Shown piece after piece: positions 37,647 to 48,311 of a DNA stretch of 64,000 nt; the first letter of the stretch is position 1, and each line of letters starts with the position of its first letter. The notes under the pieces were generated by a model that did no database searches, was not told the DNA's origin, and saw only the letters and a program-made list of their open reading frames with translations. The DNA comes from Kappaphycus alvarezii (lineage: Eukaryota; Rhodophyta; Florideophyceae; Gigartinales; Solieriaceae): positions 744,001-808,000 of the forward strand of contig NADL03000458.1 of the NCBI GenBank assembly GCA_002205965.3, read 5' to 3'. The position numbers were made by a program, and so were the translations under genes.

Positions 37647-38512
37647 CCCGGACTAAAACAATCCCATTTGCCGTCTGTTGGGGGCGCAAATTTCTCTGGT
37701 GTCATCAATGGCGTGAGGGAGGAAAGTCTTCGTAACTATGCGGCGGAGAACAGTCGCGACAGATTTGGGGCGGATCCTGCCTGTTTTGGCTGTATGCGAA
37801 GGAGTGTAGCGGCAGGTTGATGTCGGCGCTGTGTGGGGAACGCATTCCTTACCTTTACTTTCATCTCTGCGCAGCGCCATCACGCGGGGGGGGCCGGGGA
37901 GGGGAGGGCGAATTGGCGGGGGCGGGTCGCTGTTGAGGAAACCAGACGGCCGGTTGCTGTGGGCGGTGAGGGCATCGACACCGAGCCTGTTTACGCCTGT
38001 TAGTAACTCACGACTGCTTTTCACAGGTCTTTACTAAGTGTGCTTAGCTTTAAGTTAAAAAAGAGTGTGATCGCCTATCCGGCACCATGAACTAAGTCCA
38101 ACTGCGACTCTGAAAAAGTACACTCTCCTTCCCCTGCCTCTTTCCCATTCCCTGCACTCTCCCAGTCTCTACCCACAATATCACCCTCCCCGTTCCCCTT
38201 CCCAACCCCCTGAAGCTGCGTCAGTCGACACGTGCCAACATGCGAGAGTATCAGGAGATACACCGGAGAGAAGACGGCGCCAATCCTGCTTCACATTGTG
38301 TGAAGACCTCGTCATTGGTCGCGAGGTTGAAGCTTCAAAGGCCTCAGCGGCAAATATCTTTAGTTCAAACTCTGTCTATGCGGTACAGTCGCTAGTCTGA
38401 CTATTCGGCCAAGAGCTAACCGGATGTTCCATGTCTGCCACGGGCAGTGGGGCACAGAATGGACATAGCGGTGGACGACCACATGACACTACTGAGGCGC
38501 CGGTAGATGCGT

Positions 38513-39454
38513 CTACGAAAACACAACGTCGGAAGTTTGGTACCGACGAGCTATACAATGTATAATTTCGTACAGTAGTTGGGTACTCGCGGGAGCGGGT
38601 GAACCCAGGGAGTCGAAAGCCAGAGGGCGGAAGTAGAAGACATGGTCGCGGTCTGGGCAGTGAGAGGAGTGCGCCAGGCGACGTGTGTGCTTACGTTCCA
38701 GATCCCTGAGCTTATCCCGGTGGCCGAGGGCGGCGGCGCCAACGGCGACCTGGGTGGCCTTCGTAGTTGCGGTGGCCTTGAATGGCGAGACCACAGTGAT
38801 ATCGAAGCCTGTGCGGTGAGCTGGATTAGCAGTAGGGAGGGTAGGAGTGTGGACTAGTATGTCCGCGGGCCCTGCGTTCCGTACCCGGGACGAGGAGTGC
38901 GACCTCGACCGCAATCCAGTCCTGCATCGCGAATGACGTGGTTTGCCAGGGCGTTGCGTGGGGAATTTTGGCGGTGGATGCGCCCGAGGCCGGATGGGCA
39001 AAGGTCGGCGGCGTGGTCGCCGAGACCGTCCATCTGGTGAGTGAAGTGTTAGCACTGGGGCGGTAACGAGTCCAAGAAAACAGGTGTCTGCGGAGCATGA
39101 CGACGCAGTGGGCGTTGCAGACCCCGGTGGCCGTGGAGGAGTGGGCAGAGGGGGAGGCGGCTGCGGGGGTATGGCGGAAGTCAAGACCGCGGATGCGATG
39201 CCGGATGTCGCGGGCGCTGTAATGCGACGGGTTGGGGTCCGCCGCAGTCTCCTCACCTTTCCAACAGTGCTTCTCTTCCAAGGGAGGCCGGGAAGCACGC
39301 GCTGCCGCCACTGCTGCGGAACGACGGAAACTGAGGGACTTTGTGACCAAAACCGCCGCCATTCCTGGTCAATACTCACCTGGACGCCCGCAACTCGGAT
39401 GGCAGTTTGTGCCGCTAGACTTTGACTCCCTGGGATGGCCGTCGGTGACCACAT
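38513..39454 (-). pseudogene. RLE retrotransposon endonuclease, copy C
   Basis: A 313-codon open frame on the minus strand plus a parallel frame. The 3' half reads ADILVHTPTL, GFDITVVSPFKA and FRPLAFDSLGSPAP, the order of the restriction-like endonuclease (catalytic Asp in DITVVSP, followed by the F-x-PL-x-x-D-x-LG end). The 5' half contains the zinc-knuckle-like region in another frame (VCNAHCVVMLRRHLF). No RT block is present, so this is a 3' fragment. It overlaps the oppositely oriented fragment at 39232-39609. Confidence 0.6.
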
Positions 39455-39609
39455 CTAAGGTGGTCGACGAGTATGCGGCTGTCATCGCGGCCCGTATTGG
39501 AAGATCTAAAGCGAAGGTGTCATTTCGGCTTCATCAAAAGATGAGCTATGCCATTTGGTCCACGTGTGCAGCTTCAGTGACAGGTCGTAGTCCGCAACAT
39601 GCAGATGTT
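39232..39609 (+). pseudogene. RLE retrotransposon C-terminal tail
   Basis: Plus-strand open frame with GWQFVPLDFDSLGWPSVTT, then IAARIGRSKAKVSFRLHQKM. This is the end of the same endonuclease type as copy C, in head-to-head arrangement with it. Only the last 100 or so residues are recognisable; its upstream part coincides with the 5' part of the opposite-strand fragment, so the junction is probably an insertion breakpoint around 39250-39300. Confidence 0.55.
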
Positions 39610-40084
39610 TGCCTCCCCCTCCAAAGCTAGTCAATTTTGGTGGCCCTGTAGGTTGCACTTCCCTAGTCTGTCGATAAAGCACACCAAGAGTTAGAAGCAG
39701 CGGAAGAAAGTAAACGACGCTGACCGTTCGCGGGCAGTGCAGCGTCAATGATGCTCGCGGCGGCGCCGTTGAGTGACGGGCGGATGAGTGAGAAGCCGTG
39801 GCCGCCCAACTGGAAGGGGAGGCATGCATGATTCTAGTTGGCGTCGGTAAGGGCAATCCCGTGCAGCTTTTGGTACGAAGGGTTCTGCAGAGCATCGAAG
39901 GCAGCTGCGGCAGGAGTAGTGTGGCGAGGGGGCGGCGAGCTGAAAGTCTTGCTTCAAAAAAAAAATAGACGCGCAGATACGCACGGTATGGGGGTCCCTG
40001 TAGTACAGTGTAAAACCTTTTAAATTTGCCGCTCTTTTGAGTCTGCACACACATACCGTACTCAGGTGTAGTGCCATCCTAAAT

Positions 40085-40134
40085 TCGCGCACTACACCTT
40101 CGGAAGGTATCCCTTCCGAAGGTGTAGTGCGCGA
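40085..40134. repeat. Perfect 23-bp palindromic hairpin
   Basis: Arms 40085-40107 and 40112-40134 are exact reverse complements with a 4-nt loop (TATC). The stem core is CACTACACCTTCGGAAGG. Such perfection in otherwise decayed surroundings suggests a recent origin or a selected structure. The right arm runs straight into the tandem repeat beginning at 40129. Confidence 0.85.
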
Positions 40135-40182
40135 GGGATACTCCCAAGGAATTCAGCGCGAGGGATACTCCCAAGGAATTCA
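40129..40182. repeat. Two perfect 27-bp tandem units
   Basis: Two identical units (40129-40155 and 40156-40182) beginning GCGCGAGGGATACTCCCAAG and ending GAATTCA. The first six bases of unit 1 are the end of the hairpin's right arm, so the two structures overlap. Confidence 0.85.
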
Positions 40183-41100
40183 GAAATTAAATTGCCAATT
40201 TGTCGTCAAAACTCGTCGGCGCATTTGCGAGTGCCTCAGTGGTGTCATGTCGTTGTCCATAGCGATGTCCATTCTACCCCGCACTCCACTGCACGTGGCA
40301 TACGTGTAACACCCTGTCAGATCTTAGCCGCATAGTCGGACTATTGTTTGACGACCACCCCTCAAAGAAATACATGCGTAAAATAGAGTGAGACTAAGGT
40401 TAGTGTGAAGCACAGCCACAGTTTGAACTGCAGTACTGTATACTGCAGTCTGTAACTCAATTGCAGAATTTTGGAATGAAGTCGTGAGGATATTTGCAAG
40501 ACCAGTGAGAAATATGCTTGATACAGCTGGAGAAGAGACAAATTTCGCGGCAGTTCAGCATTCGGCATACCAGATGGTACCAAGGCTTCATTTCTGCATC
40601 TCCCGATAGGGCTAGGCACCTCCCATTCCGATCTCCACTCTCGGAGAATGAAATCCAGAAGCTTTTTCCGTTTGCACGGAGCTTGCAAGAGCTATTACGA
40701 ATTGAGACATGGAATTTTTCTCGAGGGTAAGATCAATTTTTTGCAACGGCACGCTGCACTAGTGGTCTCCTGTGACTCGGCCTATTCGTTGTGTGGTCTC
40801 CCCCCTCTTTTTAATACAATGAAGACGTTGGCTATACTCTATGTTAGACACCGCCTTCCTCACAAACTTCTCTGGTTCTCAGCCCTCCGAGCTACTACCG
40901 TAAACACACTCCCTAGCTTCCTCCAATCTTTCATCATGGACAAGGCTGAAGGTACCAAAACTGAGCGCCTGCTTTCCCCTTCCTCCCCTTCCCGCTCCCC
41001 CTCCAATTTCTTTCACCACTGAAGGCTCCGTTCTACGCGCGCCTAGCGTCCACAGATGTGATATTTTTAATTGTTTTTCTGGTGCCCGTAAATCCGTTTT

Positions 41101-41129
41101 CAAATTTCAGAAATTATTTCTGAAATTTG
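41101..41129. repeat. 14-bp perfect palindrome
   Basis: Arms 41101-41114 (CAAATTTCAGAAAT) and 41116-41129 flank a single T. A related phrase, ATTTCAGAAATAAT, recurs at 41715-41730. Between the two sites sits retroelement fragment D, so they may mark the edges of a small composite insertion. Confidence 0.6.
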
Positions 41130-41211
41130 GATACGCATGGGAAACAGAGAAAAAGAGACTTTTGATTTCCTAGAGTCCAGGGGGGCATCACGCATGAGCC
41201 CCGTCCGGAGG

Positions 41212-41560
41212 TCAAGTGGTTGGGTATGTGCGCAGTTTTTGGTGATTCAGTATGACGACGGTATATTGTGGAACAAACGCCGAGACACGTGTCTTGGGAT
41301 TCCGGAATTCAGAGAGGAGATACTTCCCTCGACGATCAGCTGTAAATTTGCTCAGGTCATGAGGAACCTGAAGTGCGGGTGATCCGATTTGTCCGTAGAT
41401 ATCGATGATGATAGGTAGAAGGTCAATACCTTCTGCACACACGGTACGTCATAGTGCTCGTTTTTCCGCCATTCGGCCCGGGTCAGTGCTGAGAGACCAC
41501 CATCTGCCTGGTTGCGATATGGCGCGGAGTGGGAGCTGACAATGGTCATCATCTAGTCCC
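41212..41560 (-). pseudogene. RLE retrotransposon tail, copy D
   Basis: The minus-strand reading matches the C-terminus of copy E block for block: HSAPYRNQADGGLSAL corresponds to HSRPYRDLADGRTSAL, and IIDIYGQIGSPALQV to AIDVYGQIDIPGLQL, then YTVVILNHQKL to YTAVMINQRKF. It is a 3' fragment of about 350 bp in two frames. This shows that copies D and E belong to one family. Confidence 0.65.
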
Positions 41561-41627
41561 AGTGCGATGGGCGCAAATAAAGGGTCGCCTATGATAAGGT
41601 CCAGGCGCGGAAGTACTTTTCAGAAAT

Positions 41628-41760
41628 TTATCATACTGTACTTCTTGTTTCTAAATACTTCGCAGAATTACGTACTTCAGATCATATTTGTAATTTCGTA
41701 AATCAGTATTTAGATTTCAGAAATAATTTTGGTTTTATCATACTACCCATTTCTAAATTT
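41628..41760. repeat. Local imperfect direct repeat
   Basis: TTTATCATACTGTAC...TTTCTAAAT (from about 41628) and TTTATCATACTACCC...TTTCTAAAT (from about 41735) form two imperfect copies in AT-rich sequence. Nature unknown. Confidence 0.4.
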
Positions 41761-42213
41761 TTTTCTTTTTACCCACGAATCGTCTTGTTAGTAGATAATG
41801 AGTAAAAAATCATCCTTGATCATACATGTACGTAAAGTTCCTGCAGCCTGCATAATCAGCGAACCGAAATAATATTAATTCATTCAAACTTAAATTTTGA
41901 GCCTTTTTTTCGGCTACTTCAGAAGAGTTTTCCATGATTTCGCATGTTGCACCTACTGTACGTAGCGTACGGTAGATCTTTGGTAAAGCACAATTCAACA
42001 CTTCAAATTTTCGCCCTTCTGTACTTCGCAATGCAAATAAACCAACACAGCGCTGCTGTTGAGCGCTGAGTTTACTACTTAAATCTCACTTTGGCTCAAA
42101 TCGCTGTTTCTACACCGTATTCAAGTAGGCAGCTTCCATACGTACTCATCAATTTAAACTTCTCCTATATTTCTTTTTCAGCCCAATCGACTACGCTGAA
42201 TCCTAACCGCGCA

Positions 42214-44189
42214 ATGCGAACACCCTCAGCTACTGTGCAAGATGAGCTCGACGCAGAAATTCTAGCCGTCACAGGAGGCCAGAGGTGTGGAGGCCACTCT
42301 CGTGATGACTTGAATGATGCCTCCGCTTCATCAAACGGTCAATACGACGGCGTCAGCGATATCGATACTCCTGATGATGACAGCAACAAAATGCTCTCGG
42401 ATGATGACGAGGGCGATGAGTTCGTTCTTGACGACGAGAATGACGATCAATACACCTCGAAGAAAAAGTCTACGACTCGTGAAAAGAAACCGTCATCCTC
42501 CAGAAAACCCACGAAAAGGAGATCCAAACGGAGATCAAAACCACAGCCAAAGACAGAAACTAAATTCCTCCTCATGAGGAAGAGGAATTTGTGTACAAGT
42601 ACGATAAGGACGGCTACGGTGATGATGATGACCGCGAGGCGTTGGCCCACATGAATGAATTTGATCGTGAGCACTTGCTGGCTGATCGCTTAGAGGAACG
42701 TATAAAGCAGCTGGATTTGTGGACCATGAAAAGGGAAATGATGGCTCGTAACGGCGCAGCCTCTTCTGGGGTACCGAGCGAAAATCTAGAAGCAGTGGTA
42801 GAAACAAGGCATCGTCTAAATCAGACGCCGTGCAGGCCTTGGCGAAGGATAAGCGCGAAAAGATCTCGAGACCCTTCGTCGAGCTAAGAGACGCCAACAG
42901 TGAGACCGAGTCCAGGCCTAAACGCAGTCGCAAAGAATGGTCAAAGAAGCACAAGCAGCCGGAGCGCCCCGATGTCAACCCAATGTCTGCTCATGAGGGC
43001 CCGGAGCTCCGCTACAGTGATTTGGTCAAGGTTGAAAAAGCTCAAAGACGCAATACTTACCTATTTTTGCGTCGAGGTACATCATCGAGCTATCCCAAAA
43101 ACCCTATTTTACTCGCATGGTCATTGGTCTGTACGCCAGGATTAAGATTGCTGGTAATATGCCTGCGGATGGTTCTTATCTTCTCTGCCGCATTGTCGAT
43201 GTCGAGATAGGAAATATCTACTCTGAATTCGCGACTGAAGACCAATTACTGGTTGGTTTTGCAAATCGGAAATGCACGCCGTCGCTTTCAGATCCACAAA
43301 CGTCCGCCTCGCCCCTCTGGAGAGTGAGTTTGACGTCTACAGAAATCGCACTCTGGAAAGGGGTTATGAGTACCTCGTCGCGAAGAAGTAAAGAAGCTAA
43401 TAAAAAGGACGAGGAAGTTGTTCATCGAACGCAAGGTCGTTCCTACTGAGGAAGAGAACAAGAAGCATATACAAAATTCAGAGCTTCTTATCCATCCCGG
43501 GTCAACTGGACTCTCAAAAGGGCAGAGGCCAAGACAGAGTATGACATCAAGCTTCAGGAGCTCTCCAACCTGAAAAGGAAAAGAATGACGAATCAGTGGA
43601 AAAGCTCCAAGCGCATGTGGATAGGTTACTAGAACGTCTTCATGAAATCGAGAAAATCAGAGATTGTACAGCGTGAAGCCAGGTCCGACGACCGCCGATG
43701 TATTCCGCACTGGCAGAAAGGAAATAATAAGCTCAATGCTTCGGGCGAGCAACTGATGGAAAAACGCCGAAAATTAGAGAAGACAGCGGGTGGCGTAGAT
43801 CAATTTACACGGTTTGATACAACGGGGCAGTCGTACTTTTCTATCAAGAGAACAAAAGGAGAGAGAAATGGGAGAAAGAAGACGGTCCAAATCCATCTGT
43901 CAAACGAACCGGGGAAGGAGACTGGCGGGAGTGCCTCAAATCATGGGGGAGTGGCAAAAAGAGAAAAATAAACGGGAGTGCCCTGGATCCGAAATATGAT
44001 ATTGATTTGGAGGGGTTGGACGATTTCAGCAAGGAATTCAGTGAACAAGATTGCGATGGCAGGAGTGTTGCAGCTGCACGCCTTGCGTTGATTCCGCAAA
44101 CTTCCAAAGCGATCGCCGCCGCGTCGCGCTTCCTGCTGACGCAAAGGTCACCAGTTTTGACGAATGGAGTAAAAAGCATAGGGCATGAA
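42214..44189 (+). CDS. RTF1: Rtf1-like Paf1 complex subunit
   Basis: Rtf1 is the Paf1-complex subunit that couples RNA polymerase II elongation to histone modification. The chosen start (42214) gives LDAEILAVTGG then an acidic region (about 42340-42450) and a basic tract. After a frame change comes FVYKYDKDGYGDDDDRE, DREHLLADRLEERIKQLDLW and MKREM, the conserved stretch before the Plus3 domain. Plus3 is seen as RYSDLVKVEKAQ, RYIIELSQKPYFTRMVIGLY, YLLCRIVDVEIG and RLAPLESEFDVY. The C-terminal helical part ends with SFDEWSKKHRA and TGA at 44187-44189. There are about eight frame switches, one at a G4 run (42768-42771), yet conserved residues persist through all blocks. A pyrimidine-rich acceptor-like site (42172-42181) precedes the start, so a 5' intron is possible. 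Either assembly indels or a recent pseudogene. Confidence 0.72.
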
Positions 44190-44429
44190 GGTAGGAGTTC
44201 TTGAAATGGACCAGCCGACTTCCTCGTACTTACAAGACATAGGAAATTGGCGGGGAAGGGCGTCAAAGTAGTTGAGCTTTTTCGGAATGCTCTGCTGCTG
44301 TGCTATCTCTTGCAAACTAGTGAGTCATAACTCTTTGAATTTAGGAATAAACTTGAGTTGAGCTGCTCAATAGGTTTGTTTAACCCTCTGTGCAACGTCT
44401 CAGTGCCTAACCAAACGGGCCGGCACTGA

Positions 44430-44450
44430 GACATTCTCTTCGAGAATGTC
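44430..44450. repeat. Hairpin between convergent genes
   Basis: GACATTCTC and GAGAATGTC pair perfectly around a 3-nt loop. It lies between the 3' ends of the Rtf1-like gene (44189) and the TrmO-like gene (44599). It could be part of a 3' UTR structure; no function is demonstrated. Confidence 0.5.
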
Positions 44451-44598
44451 AGGATTGTACGGTAGCCTGGTTTCCAACGCACGGCAGTTAAAATGTGATG
44501 TCGATCGAAACAAAGGCGCAGCGTTCGTGAGTCGTCCTGCGGGGTAAACCCATATGGTAAGAGACCAAAATGAATTTGTAGTGGTTTAACATCAGTCT

Positions 44599-45746
44599 CT
44601 ACTGTGGAAATGTATTTTGGAAGTCAAGATGGAGCTCTGCCACTAAATCAGTCGCCGCCTCTTCTTCGCATATCCTCCTTCTCATTCCTGACAGGACATC
44701 TTGCACAACAATGGACTTTGTGTCTGGCATTGTCTCGTACAGGATTCGGAACGCACCAACTGGCAAGACACCTGACAGCGCTATATCTGGTACTGCATCT
44801 CCACTGATTGAGCCATATCACAAGCCGGGTCCGCTTCAGAGACTCTACAACCATGCCACGTATGTCGACTGAAGTTCCAGGTACCCTCCTGCTTTCAATA
44901 AAGTCAGTTTCTTGTCGGCCCGTTCTCCCATTTGCACCAAAATATCCGCCCGCCCTGTGCCATTATATTGATCAACCTCGTCATAATAAAGGGGCTTCAG
45001 ACGCTCCACCTCATCCACCCACCCCGCCTTGACCCCGAACCAGGCTTCTCTTGCTCATAAAGTTTAAACCCAATGAGAGGTGTTTCATCCAAAACATCTA
45101 ATCCATCCACAAACAAACGGCCAGCCTCTAGATCAACCCGTTCCACATTGCAAAGAGATAATCCAATAGGACTGGGGCGGTTCGGACTTCTTGTGGCAAA
45201 CAACCCTACCCGCCAACCGCCCTTTGCCCTTGGAGGCCTCACAAAATTCCTCCACAGACCATCATTCCGATCTAGCCAATAGACCAGCCATACCTTCCCA
45301 CCTTCTCTCAAACCTTGCAACTGGCAATTCCCTACCACCACTACCCTTTACCATAATCGCCCACAAAACTTTGCCTGGGTGCCTCAAACCGCTTTCGAAA
45401 CCCAGTGTACACTACCCCACACAAGCCGATTTCACCTGTCGCCCCTCGAAGTTGTCTTCCATATGCCTCGCGACCATCCCGTGACTATTCGCCCATATCT
45501 TCCGCTTTGCACTTCTCCCATCCCAACTTTTGCAAGTTGCACCCCCCTCATTTGCGCCACAGCACGAGCAGCGCTGACGAGATCCACAGCTCGCAAGACT
45601 TCCAACTCCGCCTGCTCGATATCCTGATTCAACTGATCACGGCGCCGCTCCAACTTTTCCAATTCCGCTCTTTGGAAATGACAAAATCTCGCAATTCTAT
45701 CCTCCCGTTGTTCGCCAAGTTCGACATCCTCAGTCATCTTTTTCAT
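44599..45746 (-). CDS. TRMO: TrmO-like tRNA N6-methyladenosine methyltransferase
   Basis: TrmO (YaeB/UPF0066) enzymes N6-methylate threonylcarbamoyl-adenosine at tRNA position 37 using SAM. The minus-strand order is: a coiled coil (Met at 45744-45746), then VVYTGFRKRFEAPRQSF, the family's N-terminal motif, then WLVYWLDRND, VGLFATRSPNRPSPIGLSLC (signature), DVLDETPLIGFKLYEQ, GWVDEVERLKPLYYDE, LPVGAFRILYE, VVQDVLSGMRR and a stop at 44599-44601. There are at least four frame changes. One of them, between SFVGDYG and NCQLQGL, could be removed either by a 1-2 nt correction or by a 20-nt GT...AG segment (45340-45365). The N-terminal coiled coil is in the same continuous frame as the upstream VMA21-like helices, so a fused membrane-anchored form is also possible. 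Strong family match. Confidence 0.8.
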
Positions 45747-46103
45747 GAGCAACTGCACGCGAAGTTGATCCGATATTAGTGTCCTCTTCTTCTTCCTCCT
45801 CTTCGCGTACACTGCTATGGTCCAATGAAAGCGTGGATCTCTCCTCTGCTGGAGACGGCTCCCCACGGCAAGGAAAGCAAATACCGAGGTTACAAGATTT
45901 AGAGAGAAGACAGCCGCGATGCCGGCCACAATGGGTGGGGAAAATGAAGTTGAGGGGATCGATCGGCAAAGATGGAGGACAACTGCGTAAACGAGAAGAG
46001 GGATGAGAGCGACTGCGGCAAAAAAGCGTATGAATCTTTGGACAACGGGTTGGTTCTGCGGTTCTCGTGAGATGGCTTGAAGACCGCGGTGAAGATCGGA
46101 CAT
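45730..46103 (-). CDS. VMA21: VMA21-like V-ATPase assembly factor
   Basis: VMA21 is a small two-helix ER membrane protein that helps assemble the vacuolar proton pump. From the Met at 46101-46103 the frame gives about 18 polar residues, helix 1 (FAAVALIPLLVYAVVLHLC), a luminal loop, helix 2 (VAGIAAVFSLNLVTSVFAFL) and then two alternatives. One frame stays open into the TrmO coiled coil, giving a fusion. A shift at the G4 run near 45855 instead gives an acidic tail (REEEEEEEDTN) ending HEKDD-stop at 45730, which looks like a natural C-terminus and overlaps the TrmO Met by 17 bases. The short length and helix-loop-helix pattern fit the family, but no single catalytic residue can confirm it. Confidence 0.55.
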
Positions 46104-46139
46104 GATATTTGATGGAAAATTCCAGGGGATCAAAGCCGA

Positions 46140-47080
46140 TCCTTTACTGATTTCGATGAGAGGGCATCAGCAATCGGAGAACTCTTCCTAGGTGCGTCGG
46201 CGAACCAGGTAATATCTTTGCGAGGGCCTTCGGCAAGGTGTTTGCACTTGACTTGGTTTACGAAAAACTAGCCAATCAGTGCCCTTAAAATTTGGTATTA
46301 CGGGAGTCACTCTATAGTTTTTTCGGGCACCCATTCTGTACTGCACCGTTCTGTACCACAGCCTTTGTTTTGGGAATAAGGCGAAGGTTATTGTTGCTGT
46401 CCAATCATGTTCCCATTAGGCAATTTCTCAAATAATTAGAGCAATCAAAGCCCTTTGTTTACGTATGCAATAGGGCACTTTTACTAACTGTCCCCCGTAG
46501 CTACATTTTAGCTAGCTACTACAGTAGTACCGTAGATAGCTACTGTAGTCTTCGGAAAATACTGTAGCCGTCCTGCATCCCTAATCGGTAAAGCACCCCA
46601 ATTTCCCCCCCTTGTACTAACTCTGTTTTGCAATCCTGCTAATCATCTAACCAACAGTCTTCGTAGGTTGCCTTCTAAATCTATCAATATTCTTTACTCA
46701 TGATGTTTCTGGAGTGTACACTCACTGACCGACTATGAAATTAAGAACTAAAAGATAATGGGACTAATTCTTTAGGTTTGTTTCAGTAGGGGGAACACTT
46801 GGGGTGTTTTTATGAGTGAAAAAGAAGTTAGCCTGTGTGTGTTCATTGTCTTTGCGAACCGTTTTGCACCTACTGTATAGATTTTTGATAAAGAATCAGC
46901 ATTTGGACAACAATAGCAAAACTCCCTCGGGGTCACTCTATAAACTAATTTTCATTTTAGAGAGTTTGGATGGATCAATAGCTACAGCTGGTCAAATTGG
47001 GTTAAATGGGTTTTTATTGCGAAGGATGAATCGTACATGAGGTTAAGCTGAAGATAACAGGGACGAGGCCTAGTTTGCCT
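46140..47080. other. Gap upstream of VMA21-like gene
   Basis: No gene recognised. It contains an unusual cluster of CTACTGTAG/CTACAGTAG-type inverted motifs at 46511-46570, related to the dispersed TACTGTA palindromes. The promoter of the VMA21/TrmO pair should lie near 46110-46300, but no clear core element was seen. Confidence 0.45.
46511..46570. repeat. Clustered ACTACAGTAG/CTACTGTAG motifs
   Basis: GCTAGCTACTACAGTAGTAC and, 20 bases on, TAGCTACTGTAG, then ACTGTAG again. The repeats are mutually complementary and would fold into a hairpin. Confidence 0.55.
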
Positions 47081-47084
47081 CGCG

Positions 47085-47165
47085 ACCAATATACCAAGTT
47101 ATGGCATGAAGAGTCGCTAAAAACCCCTTCCAACGGCCAACTGGCGCTATTCTGGACAAGGTGGG
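47085..47165. repeat. Retroelement-tail repeat, partial copy
   Basis: The phrase AGTCGCTAAAAACCCCTTCC followed by AACTGGCGCTATTCTGGACA matches the starts of the repeats at 28945 and 49660 and then ends. It is a short truncated copy. Confidence 0.5.
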
Positions 47166-47169
47166 TTAA

Positions 47170-48310
47170 ATGGCCTCATGACAACAATAATAACGGGTTT
47201 TTACTGAGGCTAGTCTGTGTTTCGAAGATGCTTCAATTACTGGCTACTTTGTGAGCATGATTGAACATGCCTTAGCAACCATCAACTTACCCAACACCGC
47301 AACTCACTGAGCCTACGCGTCTTCGAATGGCCCCGGCTCTCCTGCTCCTGCAAAATCGTCATCGACGTCATCGCCATCCGTGGAATTGATGTCGAACCAA
47401 CCCAGCCAGCTAACCGACACCCACTGGCGCTCAGTTCCATATGATCCCTGGAGAGACAAATTGGTGGCCATCTCGGTGCTCGTAAAAACCTCACCTGCGC
47501 GCCCAAGTTAAGTCTGCCCACAGACGCCTTCGGGGTTGAATTCATAGGGGCCGCTTCCGGAGAAGATAGGGGCTGCTCGTCGTCAGATGACAACGGACGT
47601 GAGGGTTTCGGTATATAGGGTTTGGAGGCCTGAGGCCTATTGGTTTGGAGGACGGTCGGGACCAGCTCTGGGTCTCAGCGCATTCCATCATGAATGCTGA
47701 ATAAGAGGTCACGTAGGGACCGGCTCAACCGACCGGGGGAGAGGCAGTCTTTGACGCTCGAGTATGGGGTTGTAGCGGGGATAAAAACGAGGCCACTACC
47801 TGACCGAGATCGTATTCCCGCCACACAGAAATGTTGTGTACGTCAAAGAACCGTTGCAGGTCCGACACGAGATCTTAACCATGCATGCGAAGGTCTGACA
47901 AGTCCGGACCGGAGGTACGAAGTTGCTCCTCTTCATCCGTTACCTGAGCCAAGTAAACAAACCTCAGATTAATTATGAGGGCCCGGGCGGTTTGAGGTTG
48001 TGCAGTACCTCGGATCACGCCTCGAGCGCTTCCGCGAAAGGTTGCCCTGAGTCGTCAAAGTCTTTGTACCAGCAGTCTTCACTAGGATAGACCAAATCTA
48101 TCTTCCAATAGTTAAAACACCCAAAACTTTCCCCCCTTCGCTATGAAGACGACAATCGTCATCATCAGCCCCCCAAAGTCTGATGTTGAAAAGTTGGGTT
48201 GGGTGGGGATCCGCAGAGACGAAAAGTCGCGGCAATGGCTCAACCGATGCCTACACCAGCTAAGTGGACGGAAGAAAATTCCCCAATGAAATCTTGGCAA
48301 GCCGAATTTG
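47170..48310. other. Gap with unassigned open frames
   Basis: 47282-47593 (minus, 103 codons) and 47694-47972 (plus, 92 codons) are open but unrecognised. They may be retroelement-derived, given the elements on both sides, but no motif supports that. Confidence 0.35.
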
Positions 48311-48311
48311 A

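Noticed and set aside
40129-40182. Two exact 27-bp units as a CRISPR-like array
   Set aside because: Units are directly adjacent with no spacers, and the DNA is eukaryotic.
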